A stretch of DNA of 64,000 bases from Meandrina meandrites (GCA_963693305.1 OY855905.1:19253937-19317936); one strand, 5' to 3'; shown: positions 1 through 12,400, numbered from the stretch's first letter. Made by a program: numbers and translations. The notes: generated by a model from the letters alone, not told the origin.

Positions 1-470
1 CTTCTTAGTCCTGGTTCTAAGCTAAGAGATAATAGAAGTAACTTTTGTTCTAAGAGTACCATCCTTTCTTCTTAGTCCTGGTTCTAAGCTAAGAGATAAT
101 AGAAGTAACTTTTGCTCTAAGAGTACCATCCTTTCTTCTTAGTCCTGGTTCTAAGCTAAGAGATAATAGAAGTAACTTTTGTTCTAAGAGTACCATCCTT
201 TCTTCTTAGTCCTGGTTCTAAGCTAAGAGATAATAGAAGTAACTTTTGTTCTAAGAGTACCATCCTTTCTTCTTAGTCCTGGTTCTAAGCTAAGAGATAA
301 TAGAAGTAACTTTTGCACTAAGAGTACCATCCTTTCTTCTTAGTCCTGGTTCTAAGCTACGAGATAATAGAAGTAACTTTTGTTCTAAGAGTACCATCCT
401 TTTTTCTTAGCCCAGTTTCTAAGCTAAGAGACAATGTAACTAACTTTTGCACTAAGAGTACCATCCTTTC
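1..470. repeat. 67-bp tandem array derived from a collagen exon and its intron edges
   Basis: Units start at 1, 68, 135, 202, 269, 336 and 403, an exact 67-bp period, and the parental exon follows at 462-498. The first six are nearly identical; the unit at 403 is diverged. On the minus strand each unit has ctcttagcttag, then a 24-nt exon-like part reading EPGLRRKD in phase 1 to 1, then gtactctt. It therefore looks like a mini exon with acceptor and donor. The gap between exon parts is only about 43 nt, very short for a spliced intron, and the Gly-X-Y register is broken. I read it as a minisatellite born from the exon/intron junction. Confidence 0.85.
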
Positions 471-2476
471 CTTTTAGTCCTGGTTCCCCTTTGTTCCCCT
501 AAATAGAGAAAAAGACGTCCATAAATTAACATACTTTAATCAAGGAGCACTGATCTAATTACGTTTCTCTGTGACAAGAACCTCCAAAATTAATGGCCTC
601 TCGTATCAGTAGAACAAAACTAACTTTCGTTAATATCTCAAACTTTTATCTATATTTAATATGAAAAAAGAAATACAAAACACCTTATAGAGGCAATATT
701 ACGGGCATTCGAAAAATTAATCAATTGAAATCTTAAAATAATGGTTTAGATTTGTTAAAAGTTAATATACTACTGAATTGAAGGGAAAGGGATTTTATCA
801 TGAGTTAAGCACGCACGACTTTGGATCTTGAATTGAAAAACTTGAGCAGATATTTTTTTAATCTGCCCGCTTTAGCCTTGAGAAAACGCTACGAAATAAT
901 TACTATTTGCGCACACGATTATTTCAACGATTAACATGATATCTTCATCGTGCAGCGCCGTAGCCAGCCAAAAATTCTTACTGAGGCAATATGAGAAGAA
1001 AAAAACACTTTTTTCCCTGTCTTTCTTTCTACTTTGCCTCTTACAATAAATAAATCACACGTTTGACCGAGGCAAGTGCCTCGGTTCGCCTGTTACTAGC
1101 TACGTCCCCGAAGTGGTATTTTAAGCGCATTTCGGGTACATAGGCATCCTTTTAGCATCATTTTGACCAAGAATATGCAAATTCCTGTGATAGTGCTTCT
1201 CGTAGTTGATTATCTTCTATTGGGTGAACAAAGGATAAATTTCTTTTCGTACTTTTGCAATCTTCTACCAACCTTGATGCCAGCAATTCCATCCCCTCCT
1301 CCCATCCCTGTGTCACCTTTCTCTCCCTGAAAAACAGCAAAGCTAAATTAAAATTATCACTTTGTAGCCATGGTAATGAAGTGCCTGTGCTGGTGCTTCA
1401 CTTGTTGTCATTAAGTGGCTGAAAAGAATCGCCGCCTGTAATCAATTACTTCATCTGACAGGTTGTATTTTATTGCGTATTTTGCGTTTATGTCGTACTT
1501 TAATGTTATCGTACTTTAATAGGTTAACACATAACCAACCTTTGCCCCAACTGCCCCATCGCGTCCGTCACGTCCTGTGTTGGAAATCAGAATGGCGATC
1601 AGTAGAAAATGTCACATGGCAAAACATTGACAGCAATTCCGCTGATATATATTTTTATACAGAACACTCCTTTAGCAGCACTTTTTCTGAAAACTTTTTT
1701 TTTTATCGATAAGAATGCAAGGTTACTTGCTTTTGGCTAATAGATATAATTTTTTCAAGCTTCTTTATTCCAATTGCTTAAAATTGGAAATTCACTGCGA
1801 TGATTATTTATCACTTCCATATACTTCCGCAGTTCATATGTGAATCATTTCATATACATTACATAAAAATAACTACATCACCGTTTATCCCGTCGCGCCC
1901 ATCCTTTCCTGTGTGGAAAACAAATCGTCGTTCGATTATCGATAAATAAATTGATATTTTATTAGTAGAAATGGAAAGTTTCTTTACAATAAACTCAGTA
2001 AGAGACTAACAGTATTTAAAACTCACCGTTTTGACCATCTTTTCCGTCTTTTCCTGGCGAGAAAATTAAAACAAATAGACATTACTGAAATACGCTCAGC
2101 AAAATCGTTCGGGAAAACTGTGAGGGTAAAATGAAATTATTTGAAGATCATTGACTAACCATCTTTACCGCATCCAGCTTGTTGCACGCAGCAATTTGGT
2201 TTAATTGTACTTCCAGTACTCTATATATGGATAAAACGAGATTAACTTTTGCATTCGACTGCAAGGCACTATTAGGTTTTCACCGAAAATAATAATGAAA
2301 AAAACTTCGAATAAGAAAACACCGCTCCTCGACTTCATTACAATTTGGAAGCGATGAAAAATCGGCGAATAATCACTAAGTTCAGCGTTTATTGTTACCT
2401 GGTTTGCAGATTTATTCTGCGAAGCGAAGGAACTCAAGAAAAACACAAGAGCCAACAAAAAGATCAAGCGGAACAT
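462..2476 (-). CDS. Secreted short collagen, copy A (5' portion; continues off the left edge)
   Basis: Paralogue of the gene at 19.05-25.33 kb. Exons on the minus strand: 2476-2399 (signal peptide MFRLIFLLALVFF), 2220-2160 (KPNCCVQQAGCGKD), 2053-2027 (GKDGKDGQN), 1908-1882 (GKDGRDGIN), 1574-1540 (GRDGRDGAVGAK), 1326-1273 (GEKGDTGMGGGDGIAGIK) and 498-462 (GNKGEPGLKGKD). All splice sites and phases match copy B and no frame is broken, so the copy looks functional this far. The first ATG of copy B is GTG here (2482-2480), so translation should start at the inner ATG at 2476. In exon 6 the triplets GTT GMR GQD of copy B have become GDT GMG GGD, keeping the Gly-X-Y pattern. The EAR exon, if present, lies left of base 1. 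Confidence 0.75.
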
Positions 2477-2482
2477 TTTCAC

Positions 2483-4352
2483 TCTCGCGCCTCTGACGCC
2501 AACTGTGTAACAAACTAGTCAGCATAAAACGAAAACAGTTTTTCAACCTAGCTTGTTTACCTACTGTAGAACACGAAAATTCGGCTTGGAATACCTTTGT
2601 TCATTGTGTGGAGATCACTTGTAAGAAACAAAGCTTAATGACATATGTCATTAAGGAATACCTTTGGAAAGGTGATCGACATCCAACTTCTCCTTACAAT
2701 ATCAACACATTGGCAAGCAATCAGGCGATGAGAAAATAAAAATGAAATTCTCATTAATTAAATCTTATGGAAAAGCATAGCAGTCAGAAAAGGAGAATTA
2801 ACATTTTCAGCTTGCCGAAAAAGATAGAAGTGTGCAAACAGTGAGTAACAACAGATTGTATAACAGAGAGCCAGGAGAATTAATATTTTGACCCTTGGTG
2901 TCAAGGTTTTTTAGCTAGTTTTTTTTAGTTTTTGTAAGCGTTTCGGCTTGCAATTGAAGTGATCTTTTTCTATTCCATTAGTTTATCTACGATGTCGTTG
3001 AATGAAATACCGAGTTAAATTGCTTTTTTGTTGTGTCTGTTTCTAACTCAGTGAAACATCTTGGCATCTTGCCGCATACAGAACCACTTGTAATGCTGCA
3101 TGGCGTGTACTCAAGATCGACCCTTATAAAAGTATTCGTACATGACTTGAAAGAGTAAGTCACAGTTGCCTCACTGATAATCATATCACTTAATCCGACT
3201 ACAGTCGAACCCCTATTAAACAGCCAGTTAGTAAAATCCCGCGGCCACCTTCCTGCCGTCCCGGTGAGCGTTCGTTCTTCTATTGTGTTTGCCCCTATTA
3301 AGCCGGGCCAGCAAGAATCTGATATACAATATTTGGCTTCGTTTTCGCTATTAAGCGTCCAGTTGCCATTTCCCCGAGGGTTAATGTACATTCACCTCAC
3401 ACAATGGAAGCAACAGGTTCTACTTTGCTATTTTTTTGTGGGTTTGGTGTCGATATTAAACGATTTTCGCTTTAAATTCCACGCGAATAAAATGCTACGT
3501 ATAAACTAGCAAAATTAAAAGAATAAACTGGCAAGTTGTCTTCTACAAGTTCCTCATGAGCGCCGAACAACAAATAGACAAAAGACAATCGGGCAAACAA
3601 AGACGATATTCAAATTTAGATTCACTTCATGTAAGACAGAATGCAGAACTCACGAATACCGGAGAAACTAGTGCCGAGTGGCTAATTTGGTAACTCAATT
3701 CTATTTCCAAGCTTTGAAAATGGCTTCCGCTCTCTGTCATTACGTGGAAACGTAATTTGTTCAGTGTGTATAATAATCGCACTCACAACTTTTATATGTA
3801 TAAATTATCTCTGTCTGGCAGTTTATTATCGGTTTTGTTTTATGATATCTCTGAAGAAAGCGGCCAGAGCGATTGAAAACCAGCAGGGAAGATTGTAAAA
3901 ATGTAACTCAGGAACGCTAAACCGTGTAAAAAATTGTTATTATGCCTGAGTGTCTGTCATAAATAACTTCTGCTGTGTGGGAGTTTAGCCGAAGCATTTA
4001 GCCGTTCGCTGGACGTTGTAACATTGAAAACTTTCTTCTCCCTCGTCGCTTCAAATAGAGTAAACTTTACGTGGCATAAAATTCTTTGGGATTTTGGGCG
4101 ATTTCATGATAATTTCAGGGCTAAACTCTGTCATTGTAAGCAACGCAATTAGTTTGAAAGAACCTGCCAGTGGAAATTATGTGAACATTTTTGACTGCCG
4201 GGTATCTAGTTTTTTTGAAAAACCGTTCCCGTGGGTCGATGTTTTTATTGTATGTCGACGCTGGGAGAATTAGTCCCTACAAAATCAAAACATTTGTTTA
4301 GAATCGCTAGGCATTTCTTAATAAAGATCAAACACTCTCAGACGGTTTTGAT
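2483..4352. other. Upstream region of copy A collagen gene; no gene seen
   Basis: This is duplicated DNA matching 25334-27375. The 134-codon minus frame at 2987-3391 is not supported: its homologue in copy B is broken by indels. Near 3200-3390 there are Tigger-like motifs (cagtcgaacccctattaa) shared by both copies, suggesting an old MITE from before the duplication. Confidence 0.5.
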
Positions 4353-4479
4353 TAACATATAGTCGCCCAACCACAAAATAAATGCTAACCGCAAGCAAAT
4401 TGCAGTAAATATTAAATGTTAACCGAAAGCAAACTACAGGGTAAAATGCTAACCGCAAGCAAACAGCAACAAATAAATG

Positions 4480-5062
4480 TTAAGAGCGAATGCCAGTTAA
4501 AATCGCGCAAAATTGAAATTTCGCGGCCAGGCTCAAAATTTTGATTTCCTTCATATTTTGTCTATAGATAGACATTACCAAATAACACAACGTGGTGTAG
4601 TTTGTTTTTCCAAAGACCGCTTCAATTTGTCGAAAATCGAGAAAAACTATTACTGCTGTCGGCGACTTCAAAACACCCAAAATTTGAGACAAAATCGGCT
4701 GCTTGGAAAACTTTGCTTGCATGCAAAAGGCATGGAATTTGGGGAAAATCTTTTCCAGTGTATTAATTTATGAAGACTTTTACTCCTAGTTTAGTGGTAA
4801 ATTTTCATCTTAGCGATAATCTGGAAGGTAAACAATAATATTTTAGAACTGCATATTTTTTAAGCGACAGAAGTTTTAATTCAACTTGAAAAACGCGATT
4901 GCAATTTTAAGCATGTGCTATACCTTGGTTTTTCCTCAAACTTAAGCTATAAGATATCTAAACATTGTTCTAGAACATGTGTAAAAACTGGCTTGGGTAA
5001 TTTAGTTTGCTGGTCACACGAAGTCTTCGAAGTTGAGCAAATTTTCAGATGAAATATGAGAT
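4480..5062 (+). repeat. Left arm of long inverted repeat
   Basis: Inverted partner of 8560-9143. The open frame in each arm is a by-product of the repeat rather than a recognised protein. Confidence 0.7.
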
Positions 5063-6106
5063 AATTGAATAATTAACGCAAGCGCTCTTTCACTACCAAA
5101 TGGATCCATGGCACTTCCTGGGCACTTCCCGAGCAAAAATCTGATTTAAGTGTAAACATCGAATTTAAAATCTTTTTCCTTAAACATGTGGCACGTATTC
5201 TGCCTGTTGTTGACTTCTTTGAAGCTAAAATGTACTGATTTAGAAGTCCGCTGTTTTAATTTGACCTTTATACTGAATGAAGGTCATGGCCGAACATTTA
5301 CGTGCAGTTTAACAAACCTCTGATATCACATTTATTTATTTAATATTATTGGGGGAAGGGCTTTTTTCTCAGTTCAGTCCGCTTAATTGGTTAGAACAAA
5401 GTCGTGAATTGAGAAAGGGTGCAGTGATCAGCGTAGCCTTATTGTTGCCCCGTAGATAGACGGTGTTGCGTGACGAGGACAAGTCATTCGCAAAAAAACA
5501 CAAAGAAAAGGTTTTATAATAATATATTCTGTTTGCTTGTAGTACTTAATTTAATTAATTTTTACACCTCAACTGTGGGAGGCCAATGTGGCCTTGACAA
5601 AAGGGACAGGAACAAAATAGAGGAATGTATTACTTTCCATAGTGGCACTTTGTTGAATTAATTCTGGCAAAAGCACGCATCTTTTCCAGCTCCACGAATA
5701 TCGATTGTCCGAATTCCATTTGGCCGAAAAGCGAAGCTTTGAGGGCAACTGTGAAAAAGGGACAGTCTTTCAGCCAGGGGCATTATCCTCTAATATACTA
5801 GCAAGGCAGAAAGGGGTTTCTTTATTTTATAATCCACCGATTAATTTCTACAACGTACTGTTATAATTTGGGTATTGGTTGGAGATGTCGAGTTTCCGGA
5901 CATATGTTACATTAAGTGCTTCCAATATAAGTATATAGAGGTTTCAGCAAAGCGGGCTCACAGATCGTGTTACGAGAATCTCGAATTGATCATGTTTGTA
6001 CTTCTTTATATATGTCAATAAAAATAAACATCAAAAATATTTTTCTTCTTAACCACTGGTGAACTAAGTTTATGCCTTTTCTGGCAAAACCAGTGGTGGA
6101 TCTAGA

Positions 6107-6129
6107 GGGGGGGGGGGGGGGGGGGGGGG
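6107..6129 (+). repeat. Poly(G) run, 23 G
   Basis: An uninterrupted run of G inside the copy A insertion. The length may be affected by sequencing. Confidence 0.85.
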
Positions 6130-6369
6130 TCTTTATTGTTCGGTAAACGACATTTTTTGTTTATGATTCACCCTGCTAAAAGTGTTTTTTTTTTTTTTTG
6201 CTTTTGAGATATCTTGAGTCGATTATTTCATTTGCTGTCCCGAATCGAAAAACACGAATTATTGATTATAATTATGTGGTCGGAAGGCGGCGTCTATTGA
6301 ATGGCACACGAGAGAGGTCACGAGAGCCCATATAAAACAAGGGTCTAACATCTAGTAAGCTTCTGAGGA

Positions 6370-7060
6370 AATGGTAGATTCTGTCCAGTCATCGGGGGTA
6401 TTCCGTGTGTCGATGTTACATTGGGGCTGCGACTGTGGCTGCGACTGGTACCTCAACCGTTTTTTCTCTTGTCAACTGAAAAGATGCTTAGAAACGTATC
6501 AGAGATTTTCCTCCTTGCAGCACCATCTGGACCTTGGAAAACATGAACGTACTTCAGAACATAAACTACTTCTTGACAGTGCAGTGCTCTACTATGCAAC
6601 AGGAACCGTTTGCAGGTGGTGTGTCACCGATACAGGAACTTAGAAAGCGACTAATCCTTTCGAATCTACAGTGTTTACCAATCGGATGGGCCCCGGAAGT
6701 CCAGTCACGTTTGAAGAACACGATTTACAGAAAACCAGAAAGATTATTTTTCCAGCAAATTCCTTATTGGGAAAGCAAACGGCCAGAAAGTGGATACAGC
6801 GTCAGTAGTCAAGGCCACGATGACTGCCCGGCCGGGAGAGCAGTGGGAATTTAACCGCCTTTTTACCAATTCTGAATTTCTGACACGCCAGCAGATTTCA
6901 GTTTTCTTCCCAAGACTGGTCTAACTGAAAGTGATTTTGACAAAAAGCAGAACGCAAAGAATGACGAAGTCTTCGGTACGTTAAGATAGCGAAATTCTTC
7001 AAGAAGTTGCTCTTAATCCACCCAATCTGAAAATCCGAATCTGAAATTAAAATTCAGGCT
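6370..7060 (+). pseudogene. Decayed zinc-finger-like multicopy cnidarian protein
   Basis: Fragments in different frames line up with a protein family I know from many copies in cnidarian genomes. A C2H2-like stretch reads YQRFSSLQHHLDLGKH (about 6500-6545), then LPIGWAP (about 6675-6695), then VDTASVVKATMTARPGEQ (about 6785-6845) and RLFTNSEFLTRQQISVFFPR (about 6855-6915). Frameshifts and stops separate the blocks, so it is not translatable as one protein. It lies inside the 4.84-kb element and may be its cargo or a nested copy. The function of the family is unknown to me. Confidence 0.55.
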
Positions 7061-8559
7061 ATCAAAGTATATCCCAATTGGCGGCAACAAGGGGAAGACG
7101 AAAGCTCCTTACTCCCACTTACTCAACATGAGAAAGTAGTGTTCTATAGGGCATTCAATAAGGCCAGAAGTATAAACTTCTGTTAACATGTTATATATCG
7201 GCAATATATTCCTGAAAACATTTACAGAGTGTATCGGTTTAGGTCACGAGTTAAGCTCCAAAATAAGTAGATAATTGCTGACCAGAGTCCATCAGGCGCG
7301 TAATTTTTCTTAGAATTGAGTACAGTTCTCGCTAGAGATGATGAGTCGTCACAGCATCATCCAGGTAGGACCCAGGCAGAGTCACCCACTGACAGGCCAC
7401 GTTTTAGTCTAATACCTTAATTGTGAAATATTGTCGAAATATCAGCGTCGTAGTTAGGACTTTCCAAGAGTGGGTTGGGGGATCACACTGTGTCACACCC
7501 AGGGTACTTACATGGTCCACTGCAGATGCTAGGTCCTGAAAATGAAGTATGTAACTATCTAGCACTAGAAAAGATAAATGACATGTCGATTCTTTAGATT
7601 CGCGCTTTTTCGCCACCTGAATTAAAAGGTTTGTATGTTGTTTACTTAAAGGGGGGGAGGGGGTCACGAGCACCCCAGGACACCCCCCTCCCCCTTGGCT
7701 ATGCCCCTGAATATGATCGAAAAGAGTAAATATACAGCCAGCAAAATTTGGCGTTACTGAAGCCTTTAGTATTTTGGATTCCTAGCATTCAGTTCAGAAG
7801 TTCAGACCAATTGTTAACTAAAAATAAAGCGGAATTACACGATATTAGAGTTGTAATAATAATTCTATGGCAGTTGCCTTAACAATTAGACCTGCCACTT
7901 GTGATAACGCTATTTGTAAGTTTTTGAAAAAGAAGCCAATGAATATTTTTCTTTTATAGGCTCTTTTTACCTCCTTACAGGTTAAATTGTACTATGATAT
8001 TAGACTGCACCAGACAATGGACTATAAATGAAAGCAATAATTTGTGACTTGATTAATACTAAGAAAATTGAATTTTTTTTTTTGGTTCCTATCCGTGATC
8101 GTTGTTTCCCTACACCCTCCCGGTGCGAAGGGCATTGTTCTGTCACGCAACTCCCGTAATCACCGTCAAACAGAAAGAACTGAGAATAACCTTGCAAGTT
8201 AGAAGGATAAGAATAAACCCTGCCTTAGCCTTACAGGCACTCTGGAAGCTTAATTGGAAGTTTAGCTGTGAAACTTTGCGCCATTATGAAAGGTGTAAAT
8301 CTTTTGAAATGCACATAATATCAAAATTGACAGCAAAGGATTCAATGAGGTATAATTGTAATGAATTCTGCTGTTCACGCCACTCTCGTCAGTTCTTGGA
8401 TAATAACCTCGGGAAACATGTACGGATCAGCTGGAGGCATAAAGTCAATTACAAAAGAAGAAGACCGAAGAAGGCATTGAGGTAAGTGATTTCACATCAG
8501 ACATCATTTAAACAAGTTCAGCCATCACAACAACAACAATGCAACGTTTTATAACTATG

Positions 8560-9143
8560 CAAATATCTCATATTTCAGCCGAAATTCGTTCAACTTCGAA
8601 GACTTCGTGTGATCTTCAAACTAAATTACCCAAGCCAGTTTTTACATATGTTGTAGTACAATGTTTAAATACCTTATAGCTTAAGTTTGAGGAAAAACCA
8701 AGGTGTAGCACATGCTTAAAATTGTAATCGCGTCTTTCAAGTTGAATTAAAACTTCTGTCGCTTGAAAAATAAGCAGTTTTAAAATATTATTGTTTACCT
8801 TCCAGATTATCGCTAAGATGAAAATTTAACACTAAACTAGGAGTAAAAGTCTTCATAAATTAATACACTGGAAAAGATTTTCCCCAAATTCCACGCCTTT
8901 TGCATGCAAGCAAAGTTTTGCAAGCAGCCGATTTTGTCTCAAATTTTGGGTGTTTTGAAGTCGCCGACAGCAGAAATAGTTTTTCTTGATTTTCGCCAAA
9001 TTGAAGCGGTCTTTGGAAAAACAAACTACACCACGTTTGTTCATTTGGTAATGCCTATCTATAGACAAAATATGAGCGAAATCAAAATTTTGACCCTGGC
9101 CGTGGATTGACTGAATTTTGTGGGCATTTGCTCTTAACTGCAA
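8560..9143 (-). repeat. Right arm of long inverted repeat
   Basis: Inverted partner of 4480-5062. The match runs from the ttcagccgaaattcg stretch out to the ggccgtggattgactg region. Confidence 0.7.
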
Positions 9144-9768
9144 GCAAAGCTGCAGGGCGAGTATACGGTGTCTTAACATGAATTATATACCTTGATTTTA
9201 ATTTTTGTGGATATTATTCCATGAGTGTTGACTGCGTGCCAGAACACGAATATTTCTAAGTGTCGAAAACATCGGGATTTTATTATATACCCAAGCTCGA
9301 AAAATTCCTCAAATGCAAAGCCAAAATCATACTTGAAATCGCTTGACATTTCTAAAGAAAGATATACTATTCTCAGAGGAATTAATTAAGATATTTGGTA
9401 GAAATTCTATAAAAATTCAGGCTGTCGCGTATGTAGTTTTCTGAACACATTTCCCGGCTGCCGGGTACAAAAAGTATTTCGATATGATTCGTGAGAAACT
9501 ATCTGTAACAACATTCTTGGCAAATAACTCAAAAATATAAGAACCTTAGTTCCAAATACACTTTGTTTGTTTATTTTAGAACAAGAATTAACGAGATGCA
9601 ATACCTTTTGTTACGTTTCCCATGTGAAGGAATGGTCCAACTGCGGCTTGCTTGTGAACTCTCCAAATCGGAAATATGAATAAAAATTGGCATGTAAACC
9701 CAAACGGCAAACAAACTCGCATATTTCACAATCTCGTAGTCGCTTCCGAAGAGCCCACAGTATTCCTC

Positions 9769-11245
9769 GGATGTTACTAAAACGAGGAATGGGGAATGGG
9801 GAATGGGATGATTCCGGGGAATGGGAAATTGAAATGGGAATTTGAAAAAAAAATTAAAAAAATCTATTTTTTTTAAATTGAAAATAAAGAAAACAAATTA
9901 AAAAATGAAATAGAGAATAAATAAAATAAAATTAAAAAATTCAGCGGCGATTTTCGTAGAAAAGTTTTGTGAAACATTCTGCAGCAAATCTAAAAGAAGG
10001 GGATTGTCGAACACAAGGAGCAATTCACTACCTGAAGTTTAGAAAGTAACGAGGGAAATTTTACCAGGTATTCTCAATCTCGTTCTCAGAGGTCGCAAAC
10101 CTCTCGGACAGCATCAAAGCAGCTGACCAAAGAAAGTGAAGACGAAAACGCGGCGGGTCTGGAGGTTGCAAAAGAAACGAGTGATATAAATTTTTATTCA
10201 CCCTAGGGCCCTCTAGATCGGCAAGTACGTTACATCTGCTGAGGGTTATATTTCTACGATATTACCAACTCCATGATCACAGTTGTGTATCAATCAAGCT
10301 TAATTTTGAATGAAAACGAAATTGACAGTTTTTAAAATGCATAGCGAATTGTGTAGCCTGCAAATACAGCCGCCTCTCATTTGCTCCCGCTACGAAGAGC
10401 GAATGAGAGGCGGCTGTAATCGCAGGCTACGAATTGTGTGCTCCTTTGTCGTTCGGAGATGAGCAGTGATGTCCTTAAATTTTAAAAAATTCAAGAATTT
10501 CAGAAAGATCGTCCAGGGCAAACGAAATGAGACAAGAAAAGTTATGACGCAATTGAAGGTACAACTTCTTTGAAAGTTGTTATTTTATTAGCGTACAAAT
10601 AAACAGGAACTTTTTAATTGAGCTTAAGAAATGTAAACTTTTCTTATCACTAGTTAACCAATAGAGTTTGGTTTAACATGGCTTTTTTCATTAATACTAC
10701 AATATAATTAACGCTGATTTCCAGTCCGTACTTGGCAGTCTCGGGGTTTGTTTTCATGTTACACTTCGGTAACAGCGTACATGAAGGTTTCTAGTCCGCC
10801 ATTTTAGGTCGTTCGTTCAGGAATGCTCTATGAGCTGAAACGTCAGTTTGAAATAGCGTCGAGGCTGTTCTACTCGTTATTATTGGTTTGCAAGAACATC
10901 TGGTGCTAACAATGAAGAAAAAGGTTAGTTTGTCCTGGAATTTTTATTTTTGCTAGTAAACTCTCGTTCGTGTGAGACTAACAGAAACATTACACTCCGA
11001 CTCCGAATAGTGTTGGTAAACGCTGACCACTATTTCCCATTTATTTATTTTCTATTTCATTTTTTTAATTTGTTTTCTTTTTTATTTGACATATATCTTA
11101 TTATTATTATTGTATTGTATTTTTATTTTTTCAATTTAAAAAAAAAATAGATTTTTTTAAATTTTTTTTCAAATTCCCATTTTTATTTCCCATTCCCCGG
11201 AATCATCCCATTCCCCATTCCCCATTCCTCGTTTTAGTAACATCC
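9769..11245. mobile_element. Mutator-like non-autonomous element, 1,477 bp, 9-bp TSD
   Basis: It starts GGATGTTACTAAAACGAGG and ends with the inverse. The long terminal inverted repeats (at least 120 bp) hold tandem ggggaatggggaat motifs, then A/T-rich DNA. A perfect 9-bp duplication gtattcctc flanks it (9760-9768 and 11246-11254). Copy B carries the empty site near 27990. Long TIRs plus a 9-bp duplication are the hallmark of Mutator-like elements. No transposase frame is visible. Confidence 0.85.
10354..10429. mobile_element. 76-bp foldback MITE nested in the Mutator-like element
   Basis: A hairpin with arms TAGCCTGC...TACAGCCGCCTCTCAT and the near-perfect inverse around a small loop near 10388-10398. 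It is flanked by a perfect 9-bp repeat cgaattgtg (10345-10353 and 10430-10438), so this tiny element was itself transposed. Confidence 0.8.
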
Positions 11246-11254
11246 GTATTCCTC

Positions 11255-12400
11255 GACCTTTGCGAGGCAAGTTGGCAAACAATGGCGTGACGGATATGCT
11301 GTCAGTGAACTGGATAGTCATTGCTGAAAAGAAATCGAGAACTGAACTTTTCTTCGAGAATAATAAGCAACAAACTAATTAGCTCGATACAGCGGACTGT
11401 TTTTCGTACACATGTACCGACATTCGACAGTAAAATGTTTTCAATTTTATATTATATCATTTTATATCATTTCCCTTGAAGCAGAGGCGGATCACGGCGA
11501 CAAACCAAACACCGACACGTGCTTCGGATGCAGTCGAGGCTGGACCTGGAAGCGAGGCAAGCCATGCTTTTGCGGTGCCTTGGTGTTTACAGTTTGGAAG
11601 CTAGTTCAGAATGCAGGTAAGAAAACTGTGTTAAATACACAAATTGGCTATTTACAGTACCAGGTTTTTATACATGTAATGTTAAGGAGTTAAGCTTTCC
11701 AGTTTTTTAAAATAACTGCTTCTGATATGCTTTTATCATCGTCAATCGAGCAAGAGTGACATGGATGTGCCAGACACCTTGAACTGAATGCACAATAATA
11801 TTGTTGTTTAGTGTGTTAAATGCAAGCTCAGCTTAAATTAAGGATATTTTGTTTTTTTGCGATATTTTTATACCAACCAGTAAGCATAGTAATGCAAAAA
11901 TCAAAGCAAATGCGACTTATTTTCGATACTCGAGTGAAAACTTCACTACAGTTTGTTATGAACTAACTCAGATACTACGCGCACTCTGATTGGTTAAAAG
12001 GTAAAAAACGTATGTTCTATTGTGCGTGCTTCCTATGAGGCAGCACTACGCTCGACTATGCCTAAGGACAAATAATTTAATAACATTAGTTTATTTGGTC
12101 CATCTGATGATTAAAACAGACGATATGATTCTCATAAACGATCACAATGAATATTTACTGAGGGTGGTTTACGAAAATGAACTTTTCCCGCCCACCGCAG
12201 TTGGGCCGAAAGAACTAAGTTTATAGGACTTATAGCTAGAGGAAAAGAAAAGGAATGAAATGCAAAAATAATCATATGAGAAGGAACACAATAAACAGTT
12301 ACGCTTTCACTGGTCTGGAATAACATGGAAATCTTTTCATTCAACATTTACTTGGAAAAAAACTACCTTAAATTGATCGTGATGAAAGCTCACTCGAATA
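11255..12400. other. Copy A duplicated DNA between two insertions; no gene beyond the Cys-rich stretch
   Basis: Matches 27990-29611 of copy B apart from the MITE there. The short frames at 12020-12347 are not conserved between copies. Confidence 0.45.
11485..11616 (+). other. Exon-like Cys-rich stretch, copy A
   Basis: Bounded by a good acceptor (ttcccttgaagcag) and donor (gcag|gtaaga). One frame reads DTCFGCSRGWTWKRGKPCFC, with four Cys and two Trp. The homologue in copy B (28234-28361) keeps this stretch with N for S and for the first K. The entry phase differs between copies because of a 1-nt indel, so coding status is doubtful. It could be an exon of a plus-strand gene, a spliced noncoding exon, or chance. 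Confidence 0.25.

Larger units (their letters stand above)
4353..9191. mobile_element. 4.84-kb inverted-repeat element inserted in copy A only
   Basis: Copy B has the uninterrupted site at about 27370-27385 (cggttttgattttaattt). In copy A it is split after ttgat at 4352 and resumes with ttgat at 9192, suggesting a 5-6 bp target duplication (TTGAT or TTGATT). About 580 bp at 4480-5062 is repeated inverted at 8560-9143; the related frames in both arms share CFSKDRFNL. The outermost about 120 bp of the left side holds three short repeats of a gctaaccgcaagcaaa type and is not matched at the right end. Inside is a decayed gene at 6370-7060. Superfamily not determined. Confidence 0.7.

Noticed and set aside
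1..470. CRISPR-like regular repeat array
   Set aside because: The whole 67-bp period is conserved with no variable spacers, and the unit derives from a collagen exon in a eukaryotic gene.
2987..3391. 134-codon minus-strand frame in copy A
   Set aside because: The homologous DNA in copy B is broken by indels, there is no known domain, and part of it overlaps a Tigger-like repeat.
8102..8485. 127-codon plus frame in the 4.84-kb element
   Set aside because: No recognisable motif, no homologue elsewhere in the window, and it lies in degenerate transposon DNA.
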